From: Caldilineaceae bacterium
GTDB taxonomy: Bacteria > Chloroflexota > Anaerolineae > Caldilineales > Caldilineaceae
Direction of reading: 5' to 3'
Length of the DNA: 64,000 nt
Assembly (NCBI GenBank): GCA_020846635.1
Contig: JADLDO010000006.1
Span: 97,138 to 161,137, forward strand
How positions within the stretch are numbered: position 1 is the stretch's first letter; each line of letters begins with the position of its first letter. The notes under the pieces were generated by a model. It ran no database searches, was not told the origin of the DNA, and saw only the letters and a program-made list of their open reading frames with translations. This document shows, one piece after another, positions 25,921 through 35,559 of the stretch. Made by a program: the position numbers and the translations under genes.

Positions 25921-27711
25921 ATGAAATGGTCGAGGTATGTACTGGTCTATCTGACACTTATTACGCTACTGCTGCTGAGTGCATGCGCCGCACCGGCGGC
26001 TCCGGCTGCGAGCGGCGGAGCTGACGCCCCAGCCGCGGATACCGGGGCCGCGGTTGTACCGGAAATCGAGGGCATACCCGATATCCCCAGGAATCGTACC
26101 CTCATCGTCGCCCATCTGACACAATTTTTATCGCCAGAAATGTGGAGCCCATACAACCTGGGTGGTACACACCAACAGGGCGTCGGGCTTTTCCATGAGC
26201 CACTGGTCTACGCCGACATGCTGGACGGTCACCAGTATCCGTGGCTGGCGGAGAGTTGGGAATACAATGACGATAAAACCCAACTTACCTACCATCTGCG
26301 CGATGGCGTCACCTGGAGCGACGGTGAGCCGTTCACCGCATCGGACGTCGCCTATACGCTGAACACGCTGCGCGATCTGGGCGGCAATGTGCGCCAGGGT
26401 GCCATCTACCAGACCTTTGTCAAAGAGGCGGAGGCCATCGACGATCTCACGGTGACGATCACCTTTAATGCGCCTGCCCCTCGCTTCCACGATGAGGTGA
26501 TGGTCGCTAAGGGCGATTCGGCGACCTTTATTGTACCGGAACACATCTGGAAGGATGTGGACTGGGCCGAATACACTGCCTATAACGATGGCGCAGGCCC
26601 GGTGACCACAAGCCCCTGGCGCTTTGCCTACGCCGATGATACGCGGCGCATCATCGACCGCGTGAAGACGTGCGAAGAATGGTGGGCTTGCAGCACCGGC
26701 TTTGCGGAACTGCCGGAAGTCGAGCGCTTCGTGCAGATCTTCATGGCAGATCAACAGGCGCAAGCAACAGCCATGATCCGCAACGAGATCGACCAAACCC
26801 ACGACATCCGTGTCGACCTGATCGAACAGATCCTAGCGCAGAACCCGGAAGCCACAACCTGGACGGGTCGCGAAGGCCCCTATGGCATGGTTTCATGGTG
26901 GCCGACGTCGATGTACATGAACCTCAATGACAAACACTTGAGCAACCCGGAAGTGCGCTGGGCGATCAATCGCTACATTGACCGCGACAAGCTGATCGAC
27001 TTCGCCTTCAACGGCAATGGGCAGAAGTCCGTTTGGCCCTTCCCGCCCTTTAGCGGCTTGCAGGCCAGTATGGACAACCTAGCTCCGCTGGAGGAAAAAT
27101 ACCAGCAAGGGCTCTACGACCCGGCTGATGCGGACGCGCGCCTGACCGCGGCGGGCTATACCAAAGATAGCGACGGGTCTTGGGCCGACGCCAGCGGGGA
27201 ACGCATCCAGTGTAACATCCTGAGCCTGCCCCACTTCTCCGATTCGGGGCCGATTGTGGTGGAAATGTTGAAGCAGGCCGGGATCGAAACTTCATTCTCA
27301 CAGCCGCCCGACATCGGCACCCGGTTGGCTGCGGGCGACTTCCAGTGCGGCCTTTGGGGACACAACGGCTCGATGTCCGGGGATATCTACCGCACGCTGC
27401 TGATCTACACAACGGGCGATCCCGGCAACTATTCGAAGTATTCCAATTCTGAATACGATGCCCTTGTGGAACAGATGGCGACGGCGACGGACGACGAGCA
27501 GATCCGCACGCTGGAGCGCGAGGCGATGGACCTCTGGCTGCGCGACCTGCCGGAAGTGCCACTGCTACAGTTCTACAACCGCACCGGCAACAACGGGCAC
27601 TACTGGACCAACTGGCCGTCCACCTCCACCGATCCGTACATGAACGGTATCCAGATGCATACAGGCTTCCCTTATACCATGTTGCAGCTCAAGGCTACCG
27701 ACGCCCCCTAG
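25921..27711 (+). CDS. Peptide-type ABC transporter substrate-binding lipoprotein (SBP_bac_5)
   Basis: A 596-aa family-5 binding protein of the oligopeptide/dipeptide/nickel class. The signal (YLTLITLLLLSAC) has lipobox LLSAC, then an Ala-rich tether. The family-5 core is seen as the TYHLRDGVTWSDGEPFTASD block, then VRWAINRYIDRDKLIDFAF and YDALVEQMATATDDEQIRTL. AAGGAGCC lies 10 nt before the ATG. It heads an operon with two permeases and two ATPases. Some members of this class carry oligosaccharides rather than peptides, which the surroundings make possible. Confidence 0.94.
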   Translation: MKWSRYVLVYLTLITLLLLSACAAPAAPAASGGADAPAADTGAAVVPEIEGIPDIPRNRTLIVAHLTQFLSPEMWSPYNLGGTHQQGVGLFHEPLVYADMLDGHQYPWLAESWEYNDDKTQLTYHLRDGVTWSDGEPFTASDVAYTLNTLRDLGGNVRQGAIYQTFVKEAEAIDDLTVTITFNAPAPRFHDEVMVAKGDSATFIVPEHIWKDVDWAEYTAYNDGAGPVTTSPWRFAYADDTRRIIDRVKTCEEWWACSTGFAELPEVERFVQIFMADQQAQATAMIRNEIDQTHDIRVDLIEQILAQNPEATTWTGREGPYGMVSWWPTSMYMNLNDKHLSNPEVRWAINRYIDRDKLIDFAFNGNGQKSVWPFPPFSGLQASMDNLAPLEEKYQQGLYDPADADARLTAAGYTKDSDGSWADASGERIQCNILSLPHFSDSGPIVVEMLKQAGIETSFSQPPDIGTRLAAGDFQCGLWGHNGSMSGDIYRTLLIYTTGDPGNYSKYSNSEYDALVEQMATATDDEQIRTLEREAMDLWLRDLPEVPLLQFYNRTGNNGHYWTNWPSTSTDPYMNGIQMHTGFPYTMLQLKATDAP

Positions 27712-27750
27712 GGCCAGGCAGCGTACGGCGGGGTTGATTTTGGAAATGAC

Positions 27751-27780
27751 AACAGGAGCGCAGCATCCTGCGCTCCTGTT
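27751..27780 (+). promoter_or_regulatory. Very stable hairpin between binding-protein and permease genes
   Basis: 13-bp perfect stem AACAGGAGCGCAG (27751-27763) with CTGCGCTCCTGTT (27768-27780), CATC loop, no T-run. Likely 3'-end protection of the binding-protein message or partial termination. Confidence 0.65.
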
Positions 27781-27809
27781 GATCGCCAGAGTACACCAGC
27801 AGCAACCAC

Positions 27810-27831
27810 GATTTCGATAGGATTTCGATAG
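27810..27831 (+). repeat. 11-bp tandem duplication
   Basis: GATTTCGATAG occurs twice back to back at 27810-27820 and 27821-27831, in the leader of the permease gene. Confidence 0.8.
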
Positions 27832-27912
27832 CGCCAGTGCCGTCCCTTACGCCTACTTAGGGATGTTAGGGGGCAGTGCAGGGTATCTCCTTCCCGATTC
27901 CCAGGATCCATC

Positions 27913-28920
27913 ATGACTCTCAGCTATTTCCTCAAACGACTTCTCCAGTTCTTCGTCGTCGCCTTTATCGCCGCCACCATCAACTTCTTCTTCCCGCGCA
28001 TGTCCGGCCAGGATCCCGTCCGTCAGAAGTTATTCCAACTGGCGACCGAGAATGTCACCGTCACCGCCGAAGATGCCAAAGCCCTCATGGAAACCTACAA
28101 TGCCAAGTTTGGTCTGGATCGACCACTTTGGCAGCAGTACCTTAGCTATCTCGGCAACATGGCCCGCCTGGACTTTGGCGTCTCTATCTCGGAGTATCCC
28201 TCTACCGTTCTTTCCAGCCTGCGGCGCACCGTTCCCTGGACTGTCGGGCTGCTCCTGATGGCAACGCTGATCAGCTTTGGCATCGGCACTTTCGTCGGTG
28301 CGCTGCTCGCCTGGGACAAAGCGCCTTGGTTCTTGCGTACCATCTTTCCGGCCTTCTTTACTTTCTCTGCCGTCCCCTTTTATCTCATGGGCATTGTGCT
28401 GCTCTACCTTTTTGCCTTCCAGATTCCCATCTTTCCCCTTTTCGGTGGGTTCAGCACGCAGCGGATTCCCAATCTTAGCTTCGATTTTGCCCTGAATATC
28501 CTCTATCACTCCATTTTGCCTGCGCTCTCCATTGTCCTGGCCCAAGTCGGATTCTGGGCGATGGGGATGCGTTCGATGATGGTGACGATCCAGGGCGAGG
28601 ATTATATGTTGCAGGCTGAGGCGAAAGGGCTGACCGATCGGCGCATCTTTTACCGCTATGCCATGCGTAATGCCATCCTGCCCCAATTCACAGGGCTGGC
28701 GCTCTCGCTAGGTACGATCATCTCTGGGGCCATTCTGGTTGAAGTGGTCTTTTCCTATCCGGGCGTGGGCAGTCTCCTGCTCAAAGCTGTGCGCGGTTTC
28801 GATTGGTTTGTCATCCAGGGGATTGTCTTTCTGGTTATCCTGTCTGTCGCCTTCACCATGTTGGTGATCGATCTGGCCTATCCTCTCTTGGATCCGCGCA
28901 TCAACTATAGGAGTGAGTAG
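27913..28920 (+). CDS. Peptide-type ABC transporter permease (DppB/OppB family)
   Basis: A 335-aa permease. The first helix (FLKRLLQFFVVAFIAATINF) is typical of DppB-like proteins. The ATPase-contact region is MLQAEAKGLTDRRIFYRYAM at about residues 233-252, and the C-terminus is LAYPLLDPRINYR. Forms the membrane pore with the next gene's product. Its end overlaps the start region of the next gene. Confidence 0.95.
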   Translation: MTLSYFLKRLLQFFVVAFIAATINFFFPRMSGQDPVRQKLFQLATENVTVTAEDAKALMETYNAKFGLDRPLWQQYLSYLGNMARLDFGVSISEYPSTVLSSLRRTVPWTVGLLLMATLISFGIGTFVGALLAWDKAPWFLRTIFPAFFTFSAVPFYLMGIVLLYLFAFQIPIFPLFGGFSTQRIPNLSFDFALNILYHSILPALSIVLAQVGFWAMGMRSMMVTIQGEDYMLQAEAKGLTDRRIFYRYAMRNAILPQFTGLALSLGTIISGAILVEVVFSYPGVGSLLLKAVRGFDWFVIQGIVFLVILSVAFTMLVIDLAYPLLDPRINYRSE

Positions 28921-28921
28921 C

Positions 28922-29854
28922 GTGACTGAAATGGATGTGACGATCAACTCCTCCAACCCGCAGGCGCTGTTGGAGCGAAAGCCAACTTCCCCGCGCGCCA
29001 AGCGGATGCGCAACTTTGCTCTCTATCTGCGGCGTAACCCATCCCTGATTACCGGGACGATCCTGCTGCTGCTGATAGCTATCTTCGTCATCATCGGGGC
29101 CGCGGTTACGCAACCCGAAGATGCGCGACCGCTCGCTTTCAGACCCAGCCAGGCACCTTCCGCCGAGCATTGGCTGGGCACCGACCGGCTGGGCAAAGAT
29201 ATTCTGGCTGTCATGGTGGAAGGAACGCCGCAGACCATCCGCATCGGCCTGATCGCCGGGGCCATCGGCGTCGCCATTGGCACAATTCTGGCATTTTTTA
29301 GCGGCTACTATGGCGGCATCTTCGATACAGTGGTACGCTCAACGGTCGACATTCTGCGTACCATTCCGGCCCTAATCGTGCTGGTGATTATCGCCATCTC
29401 CGTACCCGGCGAGATGTCAGTGGAGATGATGGCCCTGATCATTGCGGCCCTCTCCTGGCTCGGCCCAACGCGGGTGCTGCGATCGCAAGTGCTGGTGATC
29501 CGGCAGCAGAACTACGTAGAACTGGCCCGATTCACCGGAATGAGCGGCCCGGAGATCATTGTCAGGGAGATGATGCCCAACCTGGCCCCTTTTATCGTGG
29601 CGACTTTCGTCTCCGCTGTCTCCGGCGCGGTGCTGGCCTCCATTGGCCTCGAAGCGTTGGGGCTTGGCCCCTTTGAAGCAAACACCCTGGGGATGACCAT
29701 CTACTGGAATATTTGGTACGCTTCTTTGATCAATGGGTGGTGGTGGTGGTGGGCGCCGCCCATCATTATCATTCTTATGCTCTTCGTCGGCCTTTTTCTC
29801 GTTTCACAAGGGCTGGACGAGTGGGCCAATCCCCGTCTGAGAAAGAGTGTGTAA
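28922..29854 (+). CDS. Peptide-type ABC transporter permease (DppC/OppC family)
   Basis: About 310 aa. An N-terminal cytoplasmic segment and first helix (PSLITGTILLLLIAIFVIIG) are followed by the DppC hallmark AEHWLGTDRLGKDILAVMVEG. The ATPase-contact loop is VELARFTGMSGPEIIVREMM, and the C-terminus is GLFLVSQGLDEWANPRLRKS. AGGAG lies 8 nt before the GTG at 28922; an upstream GTG at 28913 overlaps the previous gene's stop codon and is the alternative. Confidence 0.93.
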   Translation: MTEMDVTINSSNPQALLERKPTSPRAKRMRNFALYLRRNPSLITGTILLLLIAIFVIIGAAVTQPEDARPLAFRPSQAPSAEHWLGTDRLGKDILAVMVEGTPQTIRIGLIAGAIGVAIGTILAFFSGYYGGIFDTVVRSTVDILRTIPALIVLVIIAISVPGEMSVEMMALIIAALSWLGPTRVLRSQVLVIRQQNYVELARFTGMSGPEIIVREMMPNLAPFIVATFVSAVSGAVLASIGLEALGLGPFEANTLGMTIYWNIWYASLINGWWWWWAPPIIIILMLFVGLFLVSQGLDEWANPRLRKSV

Positions 29855-29856
29855 CG

Positions 29857-30888
29857 GTGCGTGTCTTACAAGCGCGGGACTGGGAATCATCCGGCCCGAT
29901 CCTTCAGATCAAGAACCTGCATGTGCATTACCTAACGGCGGATGGAGCCGTTCAAGCGGTCAGAGGTGTCGACTTTACCCTCAATGCCGGGCAACGCCTG
30001 GCGCTGGTAGGCGAATCCGGCTGCGGCAAGACGACCCTAGCGCTGGCGATTATGCGCCTGTTGCGGCCACCGGCGCAGATCGTCGAGGGTGAAATCTGGC
30101 TCGATGGGCGCAACCTGCTCGCGCTCAACGACGAAGAGATGCGCCTGACGCGCCTGGCCGATGTCTCACTGGTCACCCAGGCGGCTATGAACGCGCTCAA
30201 TCCGGTGATGCGGATCGAAGATCAGATCATCGACGGCTTGCAGGATCATGGCATCCAATGGAGCAAAGACGAGTTTGGCGGCTATGTTCGCTCCCTGCTG
30301 GCGAATGTAGGGCTGGACGCTAGTGCGGCGCGCATGTTCCCGCATGAGTTGAGCGGCGGCATGAAACAACGTGTGGGCATGGCTACCGCGACCGCGCTCA
30401 AACCCAAGCTCATTATCGCCGACGAACCGACCAGCGCGCTGGACGTGGTGGTGCAGCGCCAGGTCATGACTACTCTCGGACGCTTACAAAGAGAAACGGG
30501 CGCGGCTGTCATCCTGGTCGGTCATGACATGGGGCTGGTGGCCCAGTTTGCCGATTGGGTGGGCGTGATGTACGCCGGCAAGTTGGTAGAGCTGTCGCCG
30601 GTCGAACAGATCGTGCAAGACCCGCAGCATCCTTATTCCAAGCTGCTTATCCAGAGTGTGCCTGGCCTGGAAGAGAAGCGCGAGCGGCTTATCGGTATTC
30701 CCGGCATGCCGCCGCGGCTCATCGATCTGCCATCCGGCTGTCTCTTTGCCCCGCGTTGCCCGTCAGCGATGGAGCATTGTCTCCAGACCGAACCTTCCCT
30801 GGAACCGGTAGCAGGCAATCGACAGGTGGCGTGTTACCTCTACGCCGAATCCTATTCTCAAAATAATGGGGCGGAGGTAAACGCGTGA
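29857..30888 (+). CDS. Peptide-type ABC transporter ATP-binding protein (DppD/OppD family)
   Basis: A 343-aa ATPase. Walker A is GESGCGKTT, the signature is LSGGMKQRV, and Walker B is LIIADEP followed by TSALDVVVQ. The C-terminal oligopeptide-transport domain carries the conserved Cys pattern CLFAPRCPSAMEHC, known in some homologues to hold an iron-sulfur cluster. The GTG start at 29857 lies 2 nt after the permease stop. An in-frame region open upstream overlaps the permease and is not used. Works with the ATPase encoded next. Confidence 0.94.
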   Translation: MRVLQARDWESSGPILQIKNLHVHYLTADGAVQAVRGVDFTLNAGQRLALVGESGCGKTTLALAIMRLLRPPAQIVEGEIWLDGRNLLALNDEEMRLTRLADVSLVTQAAMNALNPVMRIEDQIIDGLQDHGIQWSKDEFGGYVRSLLANVGLDASAARMFPHELSGGMKQRVGMATATALKPKLIIADEPTSALDVVVQRQVMTTLGRLQRETGAAVILVGHDMGLVAQFADWVGVMYAGKLVELSPVEQIVQDPQHPYSKLLIQSVPGLEEKRERLIGIPGMPPRLIDLPSGCLFAPRCPSAMEHCLQTEPSLEPVAGNRQVACYLYAESYSQNNGAEVNA

Positions 30889-31952
30889 CGGCTATCCTAG
30901 AGTTGCGAAATGTTTCAAAGGTCTTTGGCGAGGGGCTCTTCAGCCGCAGCCGCACCGTGGCAGTCGACGACGTGACCTTCTCCATTGCGTCGGACGTTCC
31001 TGCCATGACGGCAGTTGCGGGCGAAAGCGGCAGCGGCAAGACTACACTGTCCCGCCTGCTCCTCGGCGTGACCAACCCAAGCTCCGGTCAGGTTCTCTAC
31101 AAAGGGGACGACCTGGCGAAGTTGCGGGGAGAGCGCCGCAAGCAGTTTCTGCTCGACGTACAACCGATTTACCAGGATCCCTTTGGCGTCTTTAACCCCT
31201 TCTATCGGGCAGACCATCTTCTATTTGCCGCGGTCGCCAAGTTCAAGCTGGCAAGTTCAGCACATGAGGGTCGCCGCCTGATCGAGCAGGCGCTGGAAAC
31301 GGTCGGTCTGAGAGCAAACGAGATCCTGGGCCGCTTTCCCCACCAACTGAGCGGCGGCCAGCGGCAGCGTGTGATGATTGCGCGCGCACTGCTTCCCAAG
31401 CCGCGCGTGATCCTGGCCGATGAACCGGTCTCTATGGTCGATGCCTCCCTGCGCGCCACGATTTTGGAGAGTCTGCGCGCACTCAACCGGGACTTCGGCA
31501 TCTCGATTCTCTACGTGACACACGACTTGACCACTGCCTATCAGATCTGTACAAACATTATCATCATGTATCGCGGCTCGGTGGTCGAGGCCGGCACAGT
31601 TGAAGAGGTCATCCGCTCCCCTAAGCACCCCTACACACAACTGCTGATCGACTCCATTCCGCGCATGAGAGCCGTACGGAATTGGGAACTGGAGGAGGAA
31701 GAAGAGACCACGGACGCGGCGAGTGACACGCGCCCATCGGCGGGCTGCAAATTTGCTGCTCGATGTCCAGTCGCGATGGAAAAATGCTGGAAGCAGGTTC
31801 CCAGCCTGTACCGGACAAGCGAGGAGCAGATTGCACGCTGTTTCCTCTATGAAGATCAGGCAGTGTTCAAAGAGGCAGATATCGCGAAAACCTTTGCGCG
31901 ACCGCAGCCGGAGCCTATGCACAGCTACGAAAGCAGTCAGCAGATGCCCTAG
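30885..31952 (+). CDS. Peptide-type ABC transporter ATP-binding protein (DppF/OppF family)
   Basis: A 355-aa ATPase. Walker A GESGSGKTT, the Q-loop region VQPIYQDPFGVFNPFY, signature LSGGQRQRV, Walker B VILADEPVSMVD, and C-terminal CKFAARCPVAMEKC. The GTG start overlaps the preceding TGA (GTGA), so translation is coupled. It completes the importer. This ATPase pair is the only one of its class in the window and could also power the ATPase-less system at 37262-40933; that is inference. Confidence 0.94.
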   Translation: MTAILELRNVSKVFGEGLFSRSRTVAVDDVTFSIASDVPAMTAVAGESGSGKTTLSRLLLGVTNPSSGQVLYKGDDLAKLRGERRKQFLLDVQPIYQDPFGVFNPFYRADHLLFAAVAKFKLASSAHEGRRLIEQALETVGLRANEILGRFPHQLSGGQRQRVMIARALLPKPRVILADEPVSMVDASLRATILESLRALNRDFGISILYVTHDLTTAYQICTNIIIMYRGSVVEAGTVEEVIRSPKHPYTQLLIDSIPRMRAVRNWELEEEEETTDAASDTRPSAGCKFAARCPVAMEKCWKQVPSLYRTSEEQIARCFLYEDQAVFKEADIAKTFARPQPEPMHSYESSQQMP

Positions 31953-32298
31953 CGGCCCAAAGGCGCGCTGATTCCAGGCAGTTGACACACCCATAGGAAT
32001 TCGCTATACTCTTGCCAGATTCCCATCGTCGCTCACAAAGTAAGTCTCAAAGCCTGGGCCTTGTGGCCGCAAGCACCCAACCAGCCACCTCATACCTTCG
32101 TAGGTTTGTTCTTCCTTTTCTAAATCCTGTTCAACGGATCAACGTCTGGGCCAAACCTGCACCTGCTCCTACTTGTGGCTGCTGAGATAGGTGATTCCCT
32201 AATCGTTTCGGATGGACGCCTGGTCATCTCTCGCGTCCATTGCCAGAGCCACAGAATAACGGACGAAATATAGCAGAAAAATCATAGAGGAGGCCGGT
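31953..32298 (+). other. Intergenic leader of second CUT1 operon
   Basis: No gene seen in 345 bp. A near-consensus promoter lies at its left end (31982-32010), giving a leader of about 280 nt. No known riboswitch recognised. Confidence 0.6.
31982..32010 (+). promoter_or_regulatory. Near-consensus sigma70 promoter of the second CUT1 operon
   Basis: TTGACA at 31982-31987, exactly 17 nt, then TATACT at 32005-32010. One of the best promoter matches in the window. Confidence 0.8.
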
Positions 32299-33261
32299 AT
32301 GGCAGTCGCAGTACCAGTGACAGCACCTACACGTCGCAAACGTGGATGGCTCGCCTATTTGGTAGGTGCCGACTCCAAGCTTAACATCAATGAAGCGGTT
32401 TGGGGATACATTCTGACTCTGCCCTGGCTGATTGGTCTGCTCGTCTTTATCGTCGGCCCGATCATTGCTTCTGCCTATTTCAGCCTCACCGAATACGATG
32501 TGATCTCGCCGCCCAAATGGGTTGGGCTGGCAAATTATGAGCAAGCCTTTTTTAACGATCGGCAGTTCTGGCCCTCGCTTGAGCGTACGCTCACCTATTC
32601 ATTGGCGGTTGTGCCCATCGGCTTAATCGGCTCACTGGGTTTGGCGCTCTTGCTCAACCGTGGGGTTGTGGGCACGAATACCTTCCGCACCCTCTTCTTC
32701 CTGCCCAGCCTCACTCCGGCGGTAGCGCTTGCCGTCTTATGGACATGGCTCTTTCACCCCACTGTGGGGCCAATTAACCTCATGCTGAGCTGGGTAGGCA
32801 TCCCAGGGCCAGGATGGTTGGCTAGTAAAGAGTGGGCCATGCCCGCGCTGATCATCATCTCGCTATGGACAGCCTGGGGCGGCAACAACATGCTGATCTT
32901 TTTGGCTGGCTTGCAAGGAGTTCCGCAAGAGTTCTATGAAGCCGCAGAGATCGATGGCGCCGGCCCCTGGTCACAGTTCCGTCATGTAACGCTTCCTCTC
33001 ATCTCGCCCACCCTGCTCTTTAATCTGATTCTAGGCGTGATTGGCGCTCTAAAGGTCTTTACATTGGCCTTTGTCGCCACCAGTGGTGGCCCCTCGTATG
33101 CGACTTGGGTCCTGGCGCTTCACATCTACCGCCATGCGTTTGAGTATTTCCGTATGGGCTATGGTTCGGCGTTGGCCTGGGTCTTTGTCGTCATTGTCCT
33201 GGCCTTTACCTATCTACAAATGAACTGGTCTCGCCGTTGGGTTTATTACGCTGGGGAGTAA
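32299..33261 (+). CDS. Sugar ABC transporter permease (MalF/UgpA type)
   Basis: A 320-aa CUT1 permease. The first helix LTLPWLIGLLVFIVGPIIAS follows a short cytoplasmic N-terminus. The EAA loop is FYEAAEIDGAGPWSQFRHVT at about residues 213-232. The P-x-GLANYEQAF block after the first loop is characteristic of UgpA/MsmF-like permeases. GAGGAGGC precedes the ATG. First gene of a permease-permease-binding-protein operon without its own ATPase. Confidence 0.95.
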   Translation: MAVAVPVTAPTRRKRGWLAYLVGADSKLNINEAVWGYILTLPWLIGLLVFIVGPIIASAYFSLTEYDVISPPKWVGLANYEQAFFNDRQFWPSLERTLTYSLAVVPIGLIGSLGLALLLNRGVVGTNTFRTLFFLPSLTPAVALAVLWTWLFHPTVGPINLMLSWVGIPGPGWLASKEWAMPALIIISLWTAWGGNNMLIFLAGLQGVPQEFYEAAEIDGAGPWSQFRHVTLPLISPTLLFNLILGVIGALKVFTLAFVATSGGPSYATWVLALHIYRHAFEYFRMGYGSALAWVFVVIVLAFTYLQMNWSRRWVYYAGE

Positions 33262-34176
33262 ATGTTGATGGCAACACAGAGCCAATTTCTAAGCAAGGTG
33301 GGTGACAGCCCAAGCAAGCCACGAACTTCGCTGCGCGCCCGTAACATCCGCACCACGGGTGTGCTTTACCTGTTGATGATCGTCCTGAGCGTTATTTTCA
33401 TGTTCCCCTTTTTCTGGACAGTCTCCAGTTCGCTCAAGCAAGTATGGGAGTTGCGAACCTTTCCCCCAACTTGGCTACCGGAGTCTCCGCAGTGGCAAAA
33501 CTATGCCGTCGTGCTGCAAACAGTGCCTTTTCTGCTCTGGACATGGAACAGTATCTATGTGGTGATATTGAGTACCGTAGGAACAGTGCTTTCGGCATCT
33601 GTCGTGGCCTATGCATTTGCTCGGCTGCGCTATCGTGGACGTAACCTGCTCTTTATCCTGACGTTGGGGACGTTGATGCTGCCGGCGCAAGTCACCTTGA
33701 TTCCCCAGTTTATCTTGTTTCACAAATTGGGCTGGATCGAGACTCTGAACCCGCTCTGGGTCCCCAGTTGGTTTGGGGGCGGGGCCTTTTTCATCTTCCT
33801 CTTTCGCCAGTTTTTCCTCTCGCTGCCCAGAGAACTCGACGAGGCCGCGCTCATTGATGGCGCTTCCTATCTTCGCATCTTCTGGAATATTTTGATGCCC
33901 TTAAGCAAGCCAGTGCTGGCAACCGTAGCCGTCATCTCGTTCATTGCCGGATGGAACGACTTTGTCAACCCACTCATCTACGTACACTCCGCGGACAAAT
34001 ATACACTGGCTGTGGGGCTAAATTACTTTCGCACACTCCCCGACATTGCTGGAGCGCCGACTCAACATCTGTTGATGGCGGGCTCCGTGATGGTCATTGC
34101 TCCTGTGCTGATTGTTTTCTTTAGCGCCCAGCGTTACTTTGTGCAGGGTATTGTGCTGTCGGGCATCAAGGGCTGA
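33262..34176 (+). CDS. Sugar ABC transporter permease (MalG/UgpE type)
   Basis: A 304-aa CUT1 permease, partner of the preceding gene, starting directly after its stop codon; ATG at 33268 is an alternative. The EAA loop is LDEAALIDGASYLRIFWNIL at about residues 191-210, and the C-terminus RYFVQGIVLSGIKG is typical. Six helices predicted. Confidence 0.95.
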   Translation: MLMATQSQFLSKVGDSPSKPRTSLRARNIRTTGVLYLLMIVLSVIFMFPFFWTVSSSLKQVWELRTFPPTWLPESPQWQNYAVVLQTVPFLLWTWNSIYVVILSTVGTVLSASVVAYAFARLRYRGRNLLFILTLGTLMLPAQVTLIPQFILFHKLGWIETLNPLWVPSWFGGGAFFIFLFRQFFLSLPRELDEAALIDGASYLRIFWNILMPLSKPVLATVAVISFIAGWNDFVNPLIYVHSADKYTLAVGLNYFRTLPDIAGAPTQHLLMAGSVMVIAPVLIVFFSAQRYFVQGIVLSGIKG

Positions 34177-34215
34177 TGCTTTGTTTCTACTATCTAATCC
34201 CGAGGAGGAACCATT

Positions 34216-35559
34216 GTGACTGACCAAAGAGTATCGCGCCGTTCGTTGCTCAAGTGGTTGGGTGCTAGCACAGCGGTCGTAGGTCTTGCCGCCTGCGCTC
34301 CGGCTGCGCCCAGTGCGGGTACGACCTCCAATACTGAGGCCGCTGCCCCAGACTCCGCCAAGAAACAGATGAGCATTGCCACCTATGCGATTGTTTTCCA
34401 TGAATGGCAGCGTCATTTTGCCAGAGAATGGGCCGCCGAGCATCCAGATGTCGAGCTGGAGGTCTTAGAGATCGTCTACGCCGATATGCCCAAACTGCAA
34501 CTCACGATGCTTGCCACCGACACGCTGTGGGACGTACTCTTTAGCGGTGTCAAGTGGTATCCCTATTCGGCGCTTTCGGGCGCGTTCCTGGCGCTGGACG
34601 ATTATATTGCGGGAACTGGCTATGACATTGATGATTTCTTTGCAACGGCTGTGGAAAGCAGCCGCGTCGATGGGGTGATGTACGGGCTGCCCTATGAAAT
34701 GCACCCCGGCAACCCGGCGCTCATTATCTATAACAAGACCCTTTTGGACGAAAAAGGGCTGGATTACCCGCAGGATGATTGGAACGTGACGCAATATGCC
34801 GAGTTGGCTGCACAAGCCACCGACGCCGAAAATGGCATCTTTGGAACCCAGTACCTCCCTGGCAACTACTATGACTTCTCCAGCATCTGCCGCGCCTTCG
34901 GCTCCGAACTCTTTGGTGACGAAGGGCGTGAGTTCCTTTTTAATACCGCGCCCGAATCCATCGAAGCGGCACACTGGATCTGGTCTTTACGCAACGATAT
35001 GAAAGTCGCACCCTCGCGCGATGAATCCGAAGGGCTACTCTTTAGCGCCGGCACGTTGGCGACCTCCACGATTGGTCTCTATGCCGTACTACAGCAAAAG
35101 GATGATATTGGCGACAAATTCGAATATGATTTCAGCCTCCATCCGGTTGGGCCGCGCGGACAGCGCGGATACAACGCCTTTGTCTCGATCTTCTCGGCCT
35201 CCTCTAGCACAGAACACCCTGACGAGGCCTTTGATCTGATCAAATATCTCTTGCGTACCGAATCGGGCATCTGGGTGATGCAGAACCCGCCCTCCTACCC
35301 AATCCCGCGCAAGACGGTGTGGGAGTCGCCGGAGGTGACGGCGTTGCCGACGATCTTCCAGCGGTCGCTAGATATGATGACCGATCCCTCTATCCCAGGG
35401 CCATTTGCCATGCCCTATAATGTGCGCTTCCAGGAATTCCAGGATACGTGGGCGAATACGATCCCGGATCTTTTCTATGGGGACATCGACTTTGAGACCC
35501 AGATGCAGTTTGTCCAGGATGAGTGCCAGGCTATTTTGGATCTGCCGCGACCGACATAG
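34216..35559 (+). CDS. Sugar ABC transporter substrate-binding lipoprotein with Tat-type signal
   Basis: A 447-aa family-1 binding protein. The N-terminus VSRRSLLKWLGASTAVVGLA contains the twin-arginine motif (S-R-R-S-L-L-K) and ends in a lipobox-like LAACAPAAP, so it is probably a Tat-exported lipoprotein, unlike the Sec-type binding proteins elsewhere in the window. The core has the expected features (for example YGLPYEMHPGNPALIIYNKT). GAGGAGGAA precedes the GTG start. Last gene of the operon; a terminator follows. Substrate unknown. Confidence 0.93.
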   Translation: MTDQRVSRRSLLKWLGASTAVVGLAACAPAAPSAGTTSNTEAAAPDSAKKQMSIATYAIVFHEWQRHFAREWAAEHPDVELEVLEIVYADMPKLQLTMLATDTLWDVLFSGVKWYPYSALSGAFLALDDYIAGTGYDIDDFFATAVESSRVDGVMYGLPYEMHPGNPALIIYNKTLLDEKGLDYPQDDWNVTQYAELAAQATDAENGIFGTQYLPGNYYDFSSICRAFGSELFGDEGREFLFNTAPESIEAAHWIWSLRNDMKVAPSRDESEGLLFSAGTLATSTIGLYAVLQQKDDIGDKFEYDFSLHPVGPRGQRGYNAFVSIFSASSSTEHPDEAFDLIKYLLRTESGIWVMQNPPSYPIPRKTVWESPEVTALPTIFQRSLDMMTDPSIPGPFAMPYNVRFQEFQDTWANTIPDLFYGDIDFETQMQFVQDECQAILDLPRPT

